Shown piece after piece: positions 1-11,656 of a stretch of 64,000 bases of DNA. A program made the position numbers and the translations under genes. The notes beneath the pieces were generated by a model, which saw only the letters and a list, made by a program, of their open reading frames with translations, was not told the DNA's origin and did not search any database. Source of the stretch: Haemaphysalis longicornis (taxonomy: Eukaryota; Arthropoda; Arachnida; Ixodida; Ixodidae); the NCBI GenBank assembly GCA_013339765.2, contig JABSTR010000962.1, forward strand, positions 1,103,001-1,167,000. Reading direction: 5' to 3'. The stretch's first letter is position 1, and every line of letters begins with the position of its first letter.

Positions 1-153
1 GCTGGCTTCAGTTGTGACTCTAGCATGGCTTTCTTGGCAACAGGCTGCCTTTGTAGCACCTGTCAGTGTGCAAATGTGCACTCTGTTACTTGTGTATTCT
101 TAGTTTGTCATTTTAGACTGCGCAGGACTGTCCTGCCTCCAAAACAGCTCTCT

Positions 154-154
<1 letters not shown>

Positions 155-184
<30 letters not shown>
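155..184. repeat. (GA)15 microsatellite
   Basis: An uninterrupted GA dinucleotide run lies in the last intron of the WDR76-like gene, about 110 bases before its final exon. Confidence 0.95.
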
Positions 185-186
<2 letters not shown>

Positions 187-292
187 TTGTGTATTCTAAG
201 CTTGTCAATTTTCCCTTAGGAAAAGGTATTTCGGGACTGGCGAAAGAACAAAAGAGACCAATTGCTTGCCCTCCCTCGTGCAACCTGTGCAG

Positions 293-548
293 GCACAACA
301 ACAACACGGGCCGGTGGCTGACGCCCTTCAAGGCGGTCTGGATGCCCGGCTGCGACGAGCTCTTCCTGGTGGGCAGCATGGAGTACCCGCGCCGCATCGA
401 GGTCTACTCCAGCAGGGGCAGCCTGCAGCGCCGGATCACCGCCGAGAGCCTCTCCTCCATCTGCTCGCTCATCGACGTCCACCCCGAGCGCCTGGTCATC
501 GCCGGCGGCAACTCCAGCGGCAAAGTGCACGTCCTCCTCGAGCCATAG
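293..548 (+). CDS. WDR76: WDR76-like WD-repeat protein, last coding exon (partial gene)
   Basis: This is the C-terminal exon of a WD40 beta-propeller protein; earlier exons lie before the window. The translation holds a run reading RHNNNTGRWLTPFKAVW, then VGSMEYPRR, and ends with AGGNSSGKVHV before a TAG stop at 546-548. These blocks match what I remember of the end of vertebrate WDR76, a nuclear, DNA-associated protein linked to DNA-damage responses and ubiquitin ligase adaptors. DDB2, the closest relative, lacks the GGNSSGK ending. I place the acceptor after the AG at 291-292 because homology begins exactly there, splitting the Arg codon in phase 2. A second acceptor with a good pyrimidine tract lies at 218-219 and would add about 24 residues that do not look conserved. 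The gene is tail to tail with the transporter at 2987-8463. The family call is fairly sure; the exon start is less so. Confidence 0.8.
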
Positions 549-2044
549 GACACCCTCAACCCCCCCCCTGTTTTCCTTTGCATAAATTTCTTCTGAGGAG
601 TAGTGGTTTGTTTGCGCGGTGAAGATCGGGTCTTTGACGGTCGGCTTGTGTCTGGGGTGTCGACCCAGAGGTGGCTGGAACATCTCAGGGTGGAACAGGT
701 GTACTGGACAGACCCACAGAGCTCTCCAGCGTATCAACATGGCTGCTGTCGGGGTTGATTTTCAAAACTTTTTTTGGCTTATGAGTAGACCGTGCATTTA
801 CTGAGGGGCTGTTGCCACTAATGACAACTCTAATTGGCAAATTACTAGATGGTTGGAAAGATCATTGCCTCTACCTAGAGGTGGCTCAGGTATTGGTAGG
901 GGGAAAAATTGGGTTTTTACTTAAGAACGCTCATTCTGGCCAATATATGTCAGCTATTCCGGGGAAGAAGCACTGGGTCTTTAGTGGAGATCTGGTTACT
1001 AACTTTACTGTGCAAACAATCTCTGGGCTTACCACATTTTGCGACGGGTATTAAGTCGAAGTACGATGCGAACCGTGCTTGTGTACCATATTTTCTGATA
1101 CCAGTGTGACAGATCATTCCAAGTGTGCTTTTATTGCTTTGTGTTTTTGTGTTATGTTTTGCATTTTTTTTTAATACAGAACAAAAGGAGTTTCATATAG
1201 ATAACAAAAGGAGTTATCATTTTCCCAGTTACTGGAGCTGGTTTTGTTTGCATTGTTTGACTGTGGCACCGCTCATTTGTGGAAACAGAATGGAACAGTG
1301 TCTTGTGTACCGTACCTATGCACCATGTTTTGTGGACATTGTGCTTTGATGGCACTGAATGTTTTGTAGTTTTATATTTTACTCAACTTTTGTCGTTCAT
1401 TATATTTTTTTTTAACCAGGCAAGCTGCAGTCTTTGTGCAACTTATGGCTGCCGTAATCTCAGGTAGGATAACACCTGGATCTGCTCGCCTGCGATTTTT
1501 TTGTGACTGGCACTGTTGTACAAGTAGATTTAGCAGTGCTTGGAGTGTAGCAGTATGATGCGAAAGCATATTACTTCCCTAAAAGTGCAAGTATCCCACA
1601 GGTAAATTGGGAAGCCTGGTGTGATAACCAGTGTGGCTGGTCATGTAAGCTTTGTATGAAGCAAGTTTTCTTTCTTTATAAATGTATGTATATGTAAAGC
1701 CTTGCAATGTGAACCATTGTTATGAGAGCTATAAACAGCTATAAAAAGGCCGTATTGGCCCTTGCAAATGGGGTTTCACTAGGAGAGTTCTTGTATTTCC
1801 TTACTGCTGCTTGTGTTAGTAGTTTTTTTTTTTTTTTTTTTAGAAAAAAACAGCTGTGCTGCTGTAGGTAACAGTAATGTTTTCTATCTGGAGTTGTGTT
1901 GCAAAACGTGCGCATTCTTTGTATTTTTCACTTGACATGATTCGAGTGAACAGTAAATGTCCGATTTAGTGTTTATGTTGTGCCTTCCGTGACTGAACAT
2001 TGAAATGCAGACTTTGAGGCACCATTTTTGTTCTTTGTCGACTT

Positions 2045-2050
2045 TTTATT
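2045..2050 (-). promoter_or_regulatory. Candidate poly(A) signal for the MFSD4B-like gene
   Basis: TTTATT on the plus strand reads AATAAA on the minus strand, about 940 bases after the transporter stop. It is the first such hexamer I found downstream. Use is inferred. Confidence 0.3.
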
Positions 2051-2455
2051 TTATATCTTACTATCGTCTCGCATCACCATTGAGATTGTTCACACTTGTG
2101 CCCACACATTGCTTGTTGAGCAGAAACACGTTGGGAGGAGGGCTAGGCAAGATAAAAGCTGTACAGGACTTGCGATAACTGCGGCCTAGACGACTTCCTG
2201 TATCAAAAAAGAGACCCTGCTTGTGGCTTGAAGAAACTAAGATCAACAGGCTAGAGGCTGAAAGAAACGAGTGCTTTACGACTGGACACGCCTCTTTGAA
2301 AAAAGACAGGCATGGCAGGAACATACAACTCGCGCTCTCTTTGTGTAGATCACCTCTGACGAAAACAGTGACGAGAAATAGAAATGTTAATCATAGCTCT
2401 TGATTATAAACACAATATCCCGTGGAATGGAGCGGTTGACTAGGTAGTTAATCAC

Positions 2456-2461
2456 AATAAA
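2456..2461 (+). promoter_or_regulatory. Candidate poly(A) signal AATAAA for the WDR76-like gene
   Basis: This is the first plus-strand AATAAA I could find after the stop at 548. It would give a 3' UTR of about 1.9 kb. A non-canonical signal closer to the stop is equally possible. Confidence 0.3.
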
Positions 2462-2986
2462 AAGTACAATTAAAAGTACGCTAGGCAGTCCCACACTAGC
2501 AACATAAAAGTTCACGCGCACAGCAGACTATTGGCACGACTTCAACAAAACGAACTAAACTACTCACACAAGGTACGTTTTTTCAAACAGTCATTTAGGC
2601 AAAAAAACCTAAAAATTGCACTTGAACAATGAGACAAATTGCAATATAAGGTGGCCCTCCAGAAGCCTAGCCCAGTTTAACAACAGAAGCACTTGAAGTG
2701 TTCACTGTCAACTGGCCTTCAACGCGTGTTGACCCTCGCGAACCTAAACGGCTCCCTTCAAATCCTAAACGCACCATCAAGCCGCAACTAGGCTACTTTG
2801 CGGCAAGCTCGTAAAAGTTACACAGTCGGCCAAGCCCGGCGACTAGCGTAACTTGCCAGGCTCGGGGGTTCGTCAAGTGTCAATCGCGGCACGAACGTAG
2901 ATGCAGAAATGGCTTGCCAAACTACTGAAAAGTCTCTTTCGAGGATCGTGGCATCAAGTGAAGCGAGATTACAAACGAAACGTTTT

Positions 2987-5329
2987 TCAAGAGGTTGCAC
3001 TCAGTCCCCGCGAGAACCTCTGCTTTTCTTTGTAGTGCAGGCCGTTCTCGCCGTTGGCATACAGTGGTCGAAGCAGGGTGAAGTCGGCTTGGTCGTCCGC
3101 GTCGTCCAAGCTAGCCAGCTGGTAGAGCGAGCGATCGGGCTCATCCGACGCATACTTCTCCCCACGCTTCGCGGCCGCCAGCCAGAGGACTCCAAAGTTA
3201 AGACAGCACAACGTGACTACACTAACATTTACGTATACCAAAACGGCGGGCTCCCGTTCGATGACGTGGCTGGCTAGGAATGGCAGCGCCATCTCGCCGA
3301 AGGCGGCGCCGAGCAGCACGACCGAAGCAGTGCGATTCGTAACGCGCATGTGTCGTTCAAGCCAAGCCAAGGACGTTGGCAAGACGGAAGCCATGCCGAC
3401 GCCTAGGACTCCGACTCCGGTCCAGAGCAGCGACTCCATCCGGTCGGCTCCGGCGACGAGGAGGACGGAGGCTAGGAAGCAGACACCCAAGTCGCCGAGA
3501 AGCATGTTTCGGCAAGAGACCTTGATTGCGATGGGGATGGCGAGGAAGCGTGCCGCAGCGAAGCTGCCCCAGAATACGTACGTGAGGACGGAGCCCGAAG
3601 GGTGGGCGGCGTAGATTTGAAGCAGTTCCCCGACGGCCGCTTCCATCCCCATGTAGAGGAAGAAGAAGAGAGAGCTGAGGAGGACTAGACTGCGCTTGCT
3701 CGACGGTCCCGGCGCCTTGACGTGCTCCTCCTGTTGGGAGCGGGAGTCGCGTGGATTCGTGCACAGGAACGCGAGAAACACCACGGACACGATGAAGAGG
3801 TACACCCCGAGGATGGCGTAGACAAACTCCAGTTTTCCTATCTGGTTCTCCATGAACTTGTGGGCGATCCACGTGGTCAGGCTTGGCTCTGCTGTCGTCG
3901 TCGGTGGCTTTTCCAGCAGTGTAGGCTCAATGAGTGATGGAGGGTTAGTGTTTGCGTTGGGCTTTTCGGGGACGTCTACTTCAGGAGCAGCAGATTGCAC
4001 AAGCGTGGGTACCGTCACCTTCGGGACGATATCTTGAGGGCCTGAATTTGTCGGTTTTTGAGAAATGTAGTACTCTGGCATTTCAGTGGCTGGCTGATTC
4101 ATGTCTGGCATATTGCTCAATAGGGGAGTTGTCTGCAGGCTTTCAACAGTCTTTGGTGGTTCACTCGTACTGCGGCGTGTTGTAAGGAATTGTGCACTTT
4201 TAGTTGTGGCCTCACTTATGGGAACATCTTCTATAGACTGACTAGACTGTTTGACTGTAACTGGTGGGCTTGAGCCTACCACAGCGTTTGTGGCAAAGCT
4301 GACTGCTCTAGTAGGTTGGAACTGGACTTCCACTTGGTTTCTCACTTGATGAAGAGACACCTACTGTCACTGAGTTTGGAGTTGCACTCGGGGCTACGTG
4401 TACCGACTTGACAGTAGTAGCTTCCTGTGACACATTTTCTTTTCCAGCCGATTTTGTAAAACCAGTGGACACCGGTGGTGCAGGTGTAGTTGTAATGTTT
4501 TCCCCTGATGTCTCGTTACTAATTTCTGATGTCTTGTTCGTGTCTGATGTGTCATTACCCACAGGTGAGGCCAAGACAGCTGACGCATTGGTCTGGCCTG
4601 CAGCAAGCTGTTGCAGGCTTTGATTTGTCTTAGATGCTGAAGGAGTCTTCACAACTGTTGAGTTGGACTTTGACGATGTTGCATTGGCAGACTTAGTTGA
4701 ATTTGGGGCTGCCGTGCTAACAGCTACTTTGTCTTGCTTGTGTGATTTTCGGTCCCACTTGTCTGCTTCTTTAGCGCCCTCGGCATACATTGGCTTGGTT
4801 GGTTTCTTGGGCGCTGCGGTCGTGCTCGGGGCTTTCGTAGTGGGCTGTGTTTGGTTACCACCGCCGTCTTCTATCCTTGAAGTGTCGTTAGACTCGGCAC
4901 TGGTCGAGTTTTCACCCAGCTGTGCGGATGTTTCATTCAAACTGCTAGTGTTGTTCTCCTCAGGGGTTTCTGAGGCGAAAGGCAGCGGGAGTTGCACAGT
5001 GCTATTGTCCTGTTCCCCAGCGCTCCGCCGCGGTCGCGACACCCCGCCGGGTGGCGGTGCATGCATCCAGTGTGGCGTGGCGTGCGGGTGGGTGACCACA
5101 ATGCCGTGGTGTATCCCGATGGGCGGAATGTGGGCGATCTTGGCGGGCGCGAGGGTGGTATTGGCCAAGCCGTGCGTGGAGGAGGAGATGCCGCCCAGCG
5201 AGGCGGGCGAGAGGAACGGCTCGGCGATAAGTGGCGCGACTAGGGCTCCTAGGGCGAAGCAGAAGTGGAGCGCCTGCATGAAGGGGGCGCTGTGGCGGCC
5301 CCACAGGTCCAGGCACCACACGTTGCCGC
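2987..5329 (-). CDS. MFSD4B: MFSD4B-like exon 4: TM5, giant glycosylated loop, TM6-12; one frame break
   Basis: The acceptor TTGCTGCAG begins the exon at GNVWCLDLWG. After TM5 (HFCFALGALVAPLIAEPF) the exon encodes roughly 450 residues of low-complexity Ser/Thr/Asn/Pro sequence with well over a dozen NxS/T sequons, such as NNTS, NETS, NDTS and NATS. TM6 starts at FVYAILGVYLF. The first frame stops near 4308; the second frame is open across the same place and carries the rest to the stop at 2987. Amino-acid composition is alike on both sides of the break, so I read it as one exon with an extra base, not two genes. A very short intron cannot be fully excluded. Confidence 0.75.
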
Positions 5330-8300
5330 CTGCAGCAAGAACAAGGGGTGCAAGCTCAATGCAGCGATCACTACTAGAAGCAAGGTCAGTCAGACTAGCA
5401 TTCCGAACGCTCGTATGAGCCATCGTGTCTGAGACACAAAACACACAGCACAAATGCACTAGGATGAAGCTGCTGAGCATGGCCAGTGCACATGTATGTG
5501 CTGAAATGCAAGGAATGTTTGTGTTGATGCAAGTTCTTTTAATTATTTGATAAGCATCATTTGCACGCTAAGTTACAAGTCCTTGGAATTACGCAGTGTG
5601 TCCAGGGGTTTAAGTAAATAGACATTGAATCACTGAAGTCCACCAGCACTGGTCTTAAAAAAAGGCTATTGAGGTTTGACGAGAGAAAACAAACCTAGTG
5701 GCCGCTTAGTTGAGTGCTTCTGCTGTTATGCTAAAGTTTGCTGGCTCTGTACGGAGACGCGCTGTTCTCAGTTTTTCTTAGGTCAGTAAAAAAGCAAACA
5801 AACAGAAAAGCTATCATGGAAGTGGGCACTTGGTGTACATACTGCAATTAATTCCCTCGAAACAGAGTGCCTTGGAGCCCAGCTACAGCTCTAGCACATA
5901 GAACCACTCATCAGTCACCAACATTTCCTGAGCCTTCAAACTGTACAAATGTGAAGTAGTGCAGGCGGGGAAAACGATTCCCAAAGCAAAAAAAAGTAAT
6001 ATTACTAGAAGCATCATAACCTTTTCAATGGAAATAATCGTTCCACAGACCTGGCAAACTGCCATGGGCAGCTGAAGCATAGCTGAAATTCAGTTTCACA
6101 CTGTGTTGTCAAAGTGGATTCCCTTTAATCATTTAAGTCGGTGACCTTTTCGTAGCCCTGCCAGCATTTGTTTGATGGCAGGAGCTCCTTTTTGTTGTTC
6201 AAAAATGCAAGCATGGCAGAGACGTTTGTGCTCTCGTCACTGTACCCGTGTCCAAGAAGCCCATGGTGATGCCCGTGATGGCGGAGCAGGCCATCAGTGT
6301 TGCCAGCTGGGCGCAGAAGGGCATCACAATGATGCCGATGGAGGTGGCGAAAATACTGAGGAACAGCAGGAACTGCCGGTTGTACCAGTCAAACAGGAAG
6401 CCACCTGCGCTCACAGAGGAAGAGGAAGAAGAGAACACGGTTGCAGGCACATTGGCAGCTGTAACGGGTTACGGTGCACTTTGATTAGTAGCTTTGGCAA
6501 ACTTGGTTTAGAAGTCATCACTGAAGCTCGTAGTATTTGTTTGTACATAATATGCAGCGACGTCAAATTTCTTGCTACAGTTGGGGTAGTATTGACAACA
6601 AAGGATACTGGTCAAGTCGAAGCTCACAGAAGCTGAACTACCGACACCTTTGGCAGCAGTGCACTTTGGCAGCCATCGGTAAAAAGGAATGAAAACACTC
6701 GGATTGGGCAACTCCACTGGTGCATCACAGCAACAGTGATTGTATACCCTGACAAACCTTTGGATAGTGCTTTACACACAGCACAGCAGTGGTGAGACAG
6801 AGAAGTAGCAGCTCGAATGCTTTCTTTTGGTGCAACAAGAGCACGCTTTGAGCTTCTGACTTTAAAATGCATAATCTCGCATAATCTCGAAAGTGGGTTA
6901 TGACAGAAAGAGAAGTGATAAAAAGCCAGAGCATTTGACTAAATAAGCACACAATGGATTTCAAACATTTTCTGCTTCAAAATTAGCTAGCTCTAAACTC
7001 TGGCTGCATTTAAAAACAGCACAAGAGGGAGGAAAAACCTTTTGTGTAGTATCGGATCTCTCATCACATACTGCCATGCTAGGCGCAGAAGTGTTCTTTC
7101 CCGAAGCTAGCATCTTTAATACATTTTCAGCATGCTTGATGACACGGCAGGCATTCTTTAACACCAATTAATGATAATCTATTATAGAGAAGTAAGCATT
7201 AAGATGTAAAAATAATTCATTTTGTGCCCACGATTTCGTACCAATTGCAGCAATAGCACAGACACGCACGCTATAACATCGCAAAGTAAGAACAACAAGG
7301 ACAGCCTACCTATGAGGCAGCCAAATATATAGCCACCATAGCGTGCCGTGTAGATGTGTTCTATGCTGGCCTCTGCATTGGTCCTCTTCTGGAGGTCCTG
7401 GATGGTGGCAGTTGGTATGGCAAAGCAGAGCCCCTGCAAAATCACGTTCTTTTTAAAAGGGGTGGCACACCACTGGCAGTGTCCATTAGTTTGCACACCT
7501 CACGCGTTTCAGGCAGCATCGACAAAAGTTACATTCCGTCATAGCTATGCAGTAAATTTAGCGTAGTTAAGCTTGCATTTTTGTGAATCAGTTCATTTAA
7601 ATTAACTAAAATGAGGAATGCCAAGATGCAGGACAAAGCCTGCCACATGACACGCAGGACTTATGCTGTATGTCTTGCTTTTTCTCCGTCTTTTGCACTT
7701 ACTTTTAATTACTGGACAATTCCGCGTATGACTCAATTAACTTAGTGAGTTTTGTTTTTTTTTTTTTTTTGTAAACGCGAGTTACTAATTTCATTCGTTA
7801 AGTCGTTTTTCTTAGTTTCTTGTCACGTGGGGAGTTGTTCAAAATAAACTGGTTTTCTCAGATCAACTTGCGCCAGTGAGAATGCTTGGGATGCAGAGAT
7901 ATCGGAGCCGCTCTCTTCTCACGTCAATTCTGTTGACCTTTCGCGGGATTTGGTTACCGCCCCAAATCGACTCGCGGAATCCCCCGTAAGGAAACTTATC
8001 TCGCATTACCTGACAAAACTAGGTCGAAAGATAACGAGTACTGCACTCGGCGTCTGGGATCTACCGTCGACTGGCAACGAACTGCTACTGAAACGCGAGC
8101 ACAGCAAAAAAAAAAAAAAGTTTGACATAAGCATTCTGACAAAGTACACAATCGCACAGTTATAGCCCACAATTCGGACGCTCGGGGGACGGCTTCCGTC
8201 TCAACGCAGCTGCTACCAGCCGGGAGGCTGTTCACGGTTGCGCAACAGCACATCGGGCGCTGTTCACTCACCAGTCCAAAGAACGAGAGACACAGATTGG

Positions 8301-8463
8301 CAGTCCGCGCGATTGTAAGGCGGCCCCCGGTGTTGGCGGCGTGACTCCTGGACACTACGCCATGCCGGGACGACAGCTTGTTCGTTAGCAGTCCGGTCTG
8401 ATCGAACACCAGCTCCTCCTCGTCATCGCTCCTTTGAAGGGAGTCCCTCGTCGAAGCCATCAT
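2987..8463 (-). CDS. MFSD4B: MFSD4B-like major facilitator sugar transporter, four exons, one frame break
   Basis: This is a major facilitator superfamily membrane transporter of the MFSD4/NaGLT1 (sodium-dependent glucose transporter 1) type. Exons on the minus strand are 8463-8272, 7433-7310, 6404-6246 and 5329-2987. All three introns are GT-AG, and joining them keeps one frame through conserved blocks including GGFLFDWYNRQ, GFLDTGGN, LDLWG and MQALHF. The C-terminal half carries the remaining membrane segments, then a cytosolic tail ending FSRGLSATS. Residues about 205-655, between TM5 and TM6, form a Ser/Thr/Asn-rich loop that should face outside; vertebrate relatives have only a few dozen residues there. 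The frame changes once, between 4310 and 4365. Removing one base there makes the coding length exactly 2817 nt (938 aa). Two start codons in tandem lie at 8463-8458; an upstream in-frame ATG at 8499 is an alternative. Substrate is inferred from the family only. Confidence 0.85.
6246..6404 (-). CDS. MFSD4B: MFSD4B-like exon 3
   Basis: It encodes GGFLFDWYNRQ, the TM2-TM3 loop signature of the family, then TM3 and TM4 up to GFLDTG. The acceptor is GCGCAG|GT and the donor is ACACGG|GTACAG. Phase 1 on both sides matches exons 2 and 4. Confidence 0.8.
7310..7433 (-). CDS. MFSD4B: MFSD4B-like exon 2
   Basis: The acceptor TTTTGCAG precedes GGGCTCTGC, phase 0. It encodes the end of TM1, the conserved PTATIQDL stretch and the start of TM2 (YGGYIFGCLIG). 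The donor is ATAG|GTAGGC, phase 1. Confidence 0.8.
8272..8463 (-). CDS. MFSD4B: MFSD4B-like exon 1
   Basis: Sixty-four codons starting MMASTRDS and running through an acidic cytosolic N-terminus into the first membrane helix (TANLCLSFFGL). The donor is CTG|GTGAGT, phase 0. The first Met of the pair was chosen; the next upstream ATG, 12 codons earlier, would also stay in frame. Confidence 0.8.
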
Positions 8464-9145
8464 TTTCACTGCGATGACCCCGAACCGAGCGCGGGGCAAT
8501 TCTCACATCGTAACAATTCTGACGAGGCTATCCTTCAGCTTCGTTCGGCGAGGCCGCTCATTTGGGACGCGTTAACGGGCTGGTTGACGTTCACTGGTTC
8601 ACTGCCCTCGTAAATACGGTGTGCATGCCAGCGACGGAGTCACGAAACCGCTATAGCGACGGAGTCACGAAACCGCTATGTACACAGTCGATCGGGTCGA
8701 TGTGAGGGAGCGCCTCGCCGTCTGCGACGATGCTGGCGGTCGTGAAGTGCGTTCCAGCGGGGCGTCAGTGACGGTTATACGCCTCAGTTGATTGCGTACG
8801 CCTCCGCATGTGCTTGATTACGACGCGTAATGGGCTAGCGATGCTTGTTGATCAGTCTTGCGTCACGTAGCGTCACGGTGCGCTGAGCACAGAGTTGCCC
8901 GACTTGTCGCAGCTCTCCACCAGGTGTGGGTGGGTGGTGGCGAGCTGCTTCGGCTAAGCAGACGACTCGCACCGCGTATGCTCCGACTCCTCGTTGTTCT
9001 CGTCGGTGCAGACGACCTTGCGGTTGGTCTCTATTGTTTTGCAGCCCGACGGGCTCGCACACAGCCTGCGTCAGTGTGCCACCGGTCGATGACGCGAGCA
9101 GCTGCCGCCTCGTACTTTGTTTATTGTTGTTATCTCCTCACCCAG
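8464..9145 (-). promoter_or_regulatory. GC/CpG-rich upstream region of the MFSD4B-like gene
   Basis: The 5' UTR and promoter should lie here. The stretch is clearly richer in CpG than the AT-rich surroundings. I see no confident TATA box or transcription start. Confidence 0.4.
8631..8679. repeat. 25-base tandem duplication
   Basis: Two near-perfect head-to-tail copies of GCGACGGAGTCACGAAACCG plus CTATA sit about 170 bases upstream of the transporter start. Confidence 0.85.
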
Positions 9146-9226
9146 CCCCCCCCCCCCCCCCCTCCCTTCCCCTAATGTTTCCCAAGTTAACCCCCCCCCC
9201 CCCCCTCCTAATGTTTCCCAAGTTAA
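9146..9226. repeat. Twin poly(C) tracts with duplicated flank
   Basis: Two C runs of about 15-17 bases are each followed by the same CTAATGTTTCCCAAGTTAA. It is a small tandem duplication containing homopolymers. Confidence 0.85.
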
Positions 9227-9239
9227 ACTGGTTAAACTC

Positions 9240-11656
9240 TGTAAGCGAAACTAGCTAAACTGAATTTCTCATGCGCAGTGTTAAGAATTGGGAAAGAGGT
9301 TTTAATTTGGAGGACCGCGCGCCCGATAATGCTTCGATGCGTCCAAACAATACCCTACCATTTTTAACATAATTAAATATATAATTATGTAGTAAGTAAT
9401 CACATAGTAAAATCGTCAAAATTATATGGTAAGCGGCATTGTGACGGCGCGCTGTTGGGAACGCTACGGATGAATTTGGCTGCTATATCAATGCCCTCAA
9501 AATTATGAAGGTCGTGTGCGTGTTTGGTAGCGCTGACTATATAAGGGAATTTACATTAAATGATTTGCATGGGTGCATGTACCTATTAATTATAATAGCG
9601 TATGAACGCTATATTAATAACTTACGTATACAAATAAGAGAAAAGTAGGCCGCCTTTGTGCGTTCGGAGCAACCACGCGCGCTGTCGGTCACACTTTTTT
9701 TTTCAAGAAAAAAAAAAAGCTCGTAAACACGTGCTGTTTTTATAAAACAATCCTCCTGCGAACTGTAGAAGGCCGTGAAAGCGTTCGCCCACGAACAATT
9801 GGTCCTTCGGAAAGGACACGCTGTTCACGACTTCAATAGCGTGAGGTCACGATCGGAGCGGCCGCTATACTACACGATTCGTTACCGCACTAAAAGTTTA
9901 AATATAGTCCAGTCGCCGGCGCGTCTCCACCGTCTGCAATCGGCCCATCTCTTCCCTTTCTGCCAGCGTCGTACGCACACTGGTCCAGCTACAAATCTGT
10001 ACGTACATGCATGTTCTATATCTGATGTACTGCAATTGTCAGCACATAATTCAGAAACTATGCGCGTGTTGAGTGTGTATTTATGTATGCGCGTGTGTAG
10101 CGCCAGCGACTATAAAGAAATCTAAATTAAGACCTTGGTGAAAAAATAATAGATAGTTATATTGCTGCATGCATTGTTTTTCGTTCAGCGGCATAATCTT
10201 TACGACAGCGTACGCGTGCGCCTTTCTGCCTGCATTCCACGTGCTAGCTGATCATTTTTCTACCTGGCACGATGAAAGCGCTGTACCACCAAAAATTTGT
10301 CAGCTTGGGCAATATATCTGTACCATTTTGGCACTGCATATGTCTACAAAATATGTTGCAGAGGCAAGAAAACAACACTTTTGCGAACGCATGTTGAGAA
10401 GGAAATGCGACAGCATGTACGGCGCGGGTGTTCGAAAAATCTCTGCCTCCCAGTTGGGCGTGCGTGCACTGAAGGGTGTCAGCAAAGTTAAAACTGCAAA
10501 ACGCGGATCCGTGAAAAAGCTTATGCGGCACAGACTCGATCGTTGCGTCGTGGTTTCCTGTAGAATATGCTGGTACACATTGTCCACGATTTTTACCGGT
10601 GCGTATTTACTCTATGAGCTAAGTTATAATGGTTAAGCATTAAGAAAACAATACCAGATACTATGTCTTGTTTTTTCAACTTTAGAGGTATATTTTGTTA
10701 CATTTCTCACGGCCAAGGTGTACTAAAAAGAATAAGCGCGCGTGATCTTCTGTTCAGTGAAGTTCATCTCAGAGTGGGTACGAATTAAAAAGATAATTGT
10801 GAAACCAAAAACAGCCGATGTGCTCGGACATATTCATTAATTTGTTTCGGTTCCCGTTATTCAGGCAACCGGCTGGCATACTATTTATCGAAATTGTTCG
10901 CGAGAATTTCCTCCGCAGCATGCCTTCGCCACCTCAAAATCTGTTTGATACGGTAACGATAGAAATTTGGTGCCCAAAATCCACCTCTGAGTACTCCGTT
11001 CAACGTTAACCCTCTGTTGTTCCGCGGGGACGTTTGACAAATCCGCGCGCGTTGGTGCGCACGCTCCCCAAGGAAGGGATAAATGCTTTATGAAGCCTGA
11101 ATCAAATACCCTTGCGACCCTTCTACAAGCCACCGTACCATTCCTAAACCTCTGTCTAGGATGATGGTGGTGCGCAAAAATAATTAGAAGCGTTGGGCTC
11201 ACATAAACAATGAAATCAAAAACGTCCTTTTTACTTCCTGTTATGTGATGCGAATGGTTGCGCAGAAATACTTCAAGCAAAACTAACGTGGTTTAAAAGG
11301 TTACTGCGCAGCTCTGAGCTAATTGGACTTCGCGGATATATTTTCTCTGATTTGTCGCTAATTATTTTGTTGCGGGACACAGTTCAAGGGTTATTAGACG
11401 CTTTAGGATCTGATAATGTAATCGAGCTAGGACAGAATTGTTTGTCTATGCACACAAGCATCACAACAGACGTGCCGATCACGGAAACTGCATCAGCCAC
11501 GCTCTGTCTGTGTGTAGCAGACGACAGTTTCGCAAACACGGCAGGCGCTAGAGGACGCCACCTGAAAAACGCATTATCATCGTCATCGTTATCAGCACCG
11601 TTATTATTTTTTGCTTGTTATGATTTCTTTCCGTTCAGGTTTGTGTTTTTACAACC
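9240..11656. other. Gene-free AT-rich sequence
   Basis: I see no exon, domain or structured repeat. Open frames such as that at 10169-10636 have no recognisable similarity, no splice context and biased composition. Confidence 0.5.

Larger units (their letters stand above)
549..2986. other. 3' untranslated and intergenic sequence between convergent genes
   Basis: No coding exon is recognisable here. It should hold the 3' UTR of the WDR76-like gene from the left and that of the transporter from the right. T-rich runs occur at about 1820-1842. Short open frames here show no domain or splice context. Confidence 0.6.

Noticed and set aside
216..740. 174-codon minus-strand frame over the WDR76-like exon
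   Set aside because: It is the antisense shadow of a GC-rich coding exon; the plus-strand reading has the conserved WD-repeat sequence.
4663..5418. 251-codon plus-strand frame opposite the mucin-like loop
   Set aside because: It is the antisense of the Ser/Thr-rich exon; the minus strand carries the transporter helices at both ends and valid splice sites.
5883..6080. Hydrophobic minus-strand frame in MFSD4B-like intron 3, possible extra membrane exon
   Set aside because: Exons 3 and 4 already join in phase through the conserved GFLDTGGN stretch; adding this frame would break it.
10169..10636. 155-codon plus-strand frame
   Set aside because: No recognisable similarity, no splice sites and no conserved composition; length is within chance for this much sequence.
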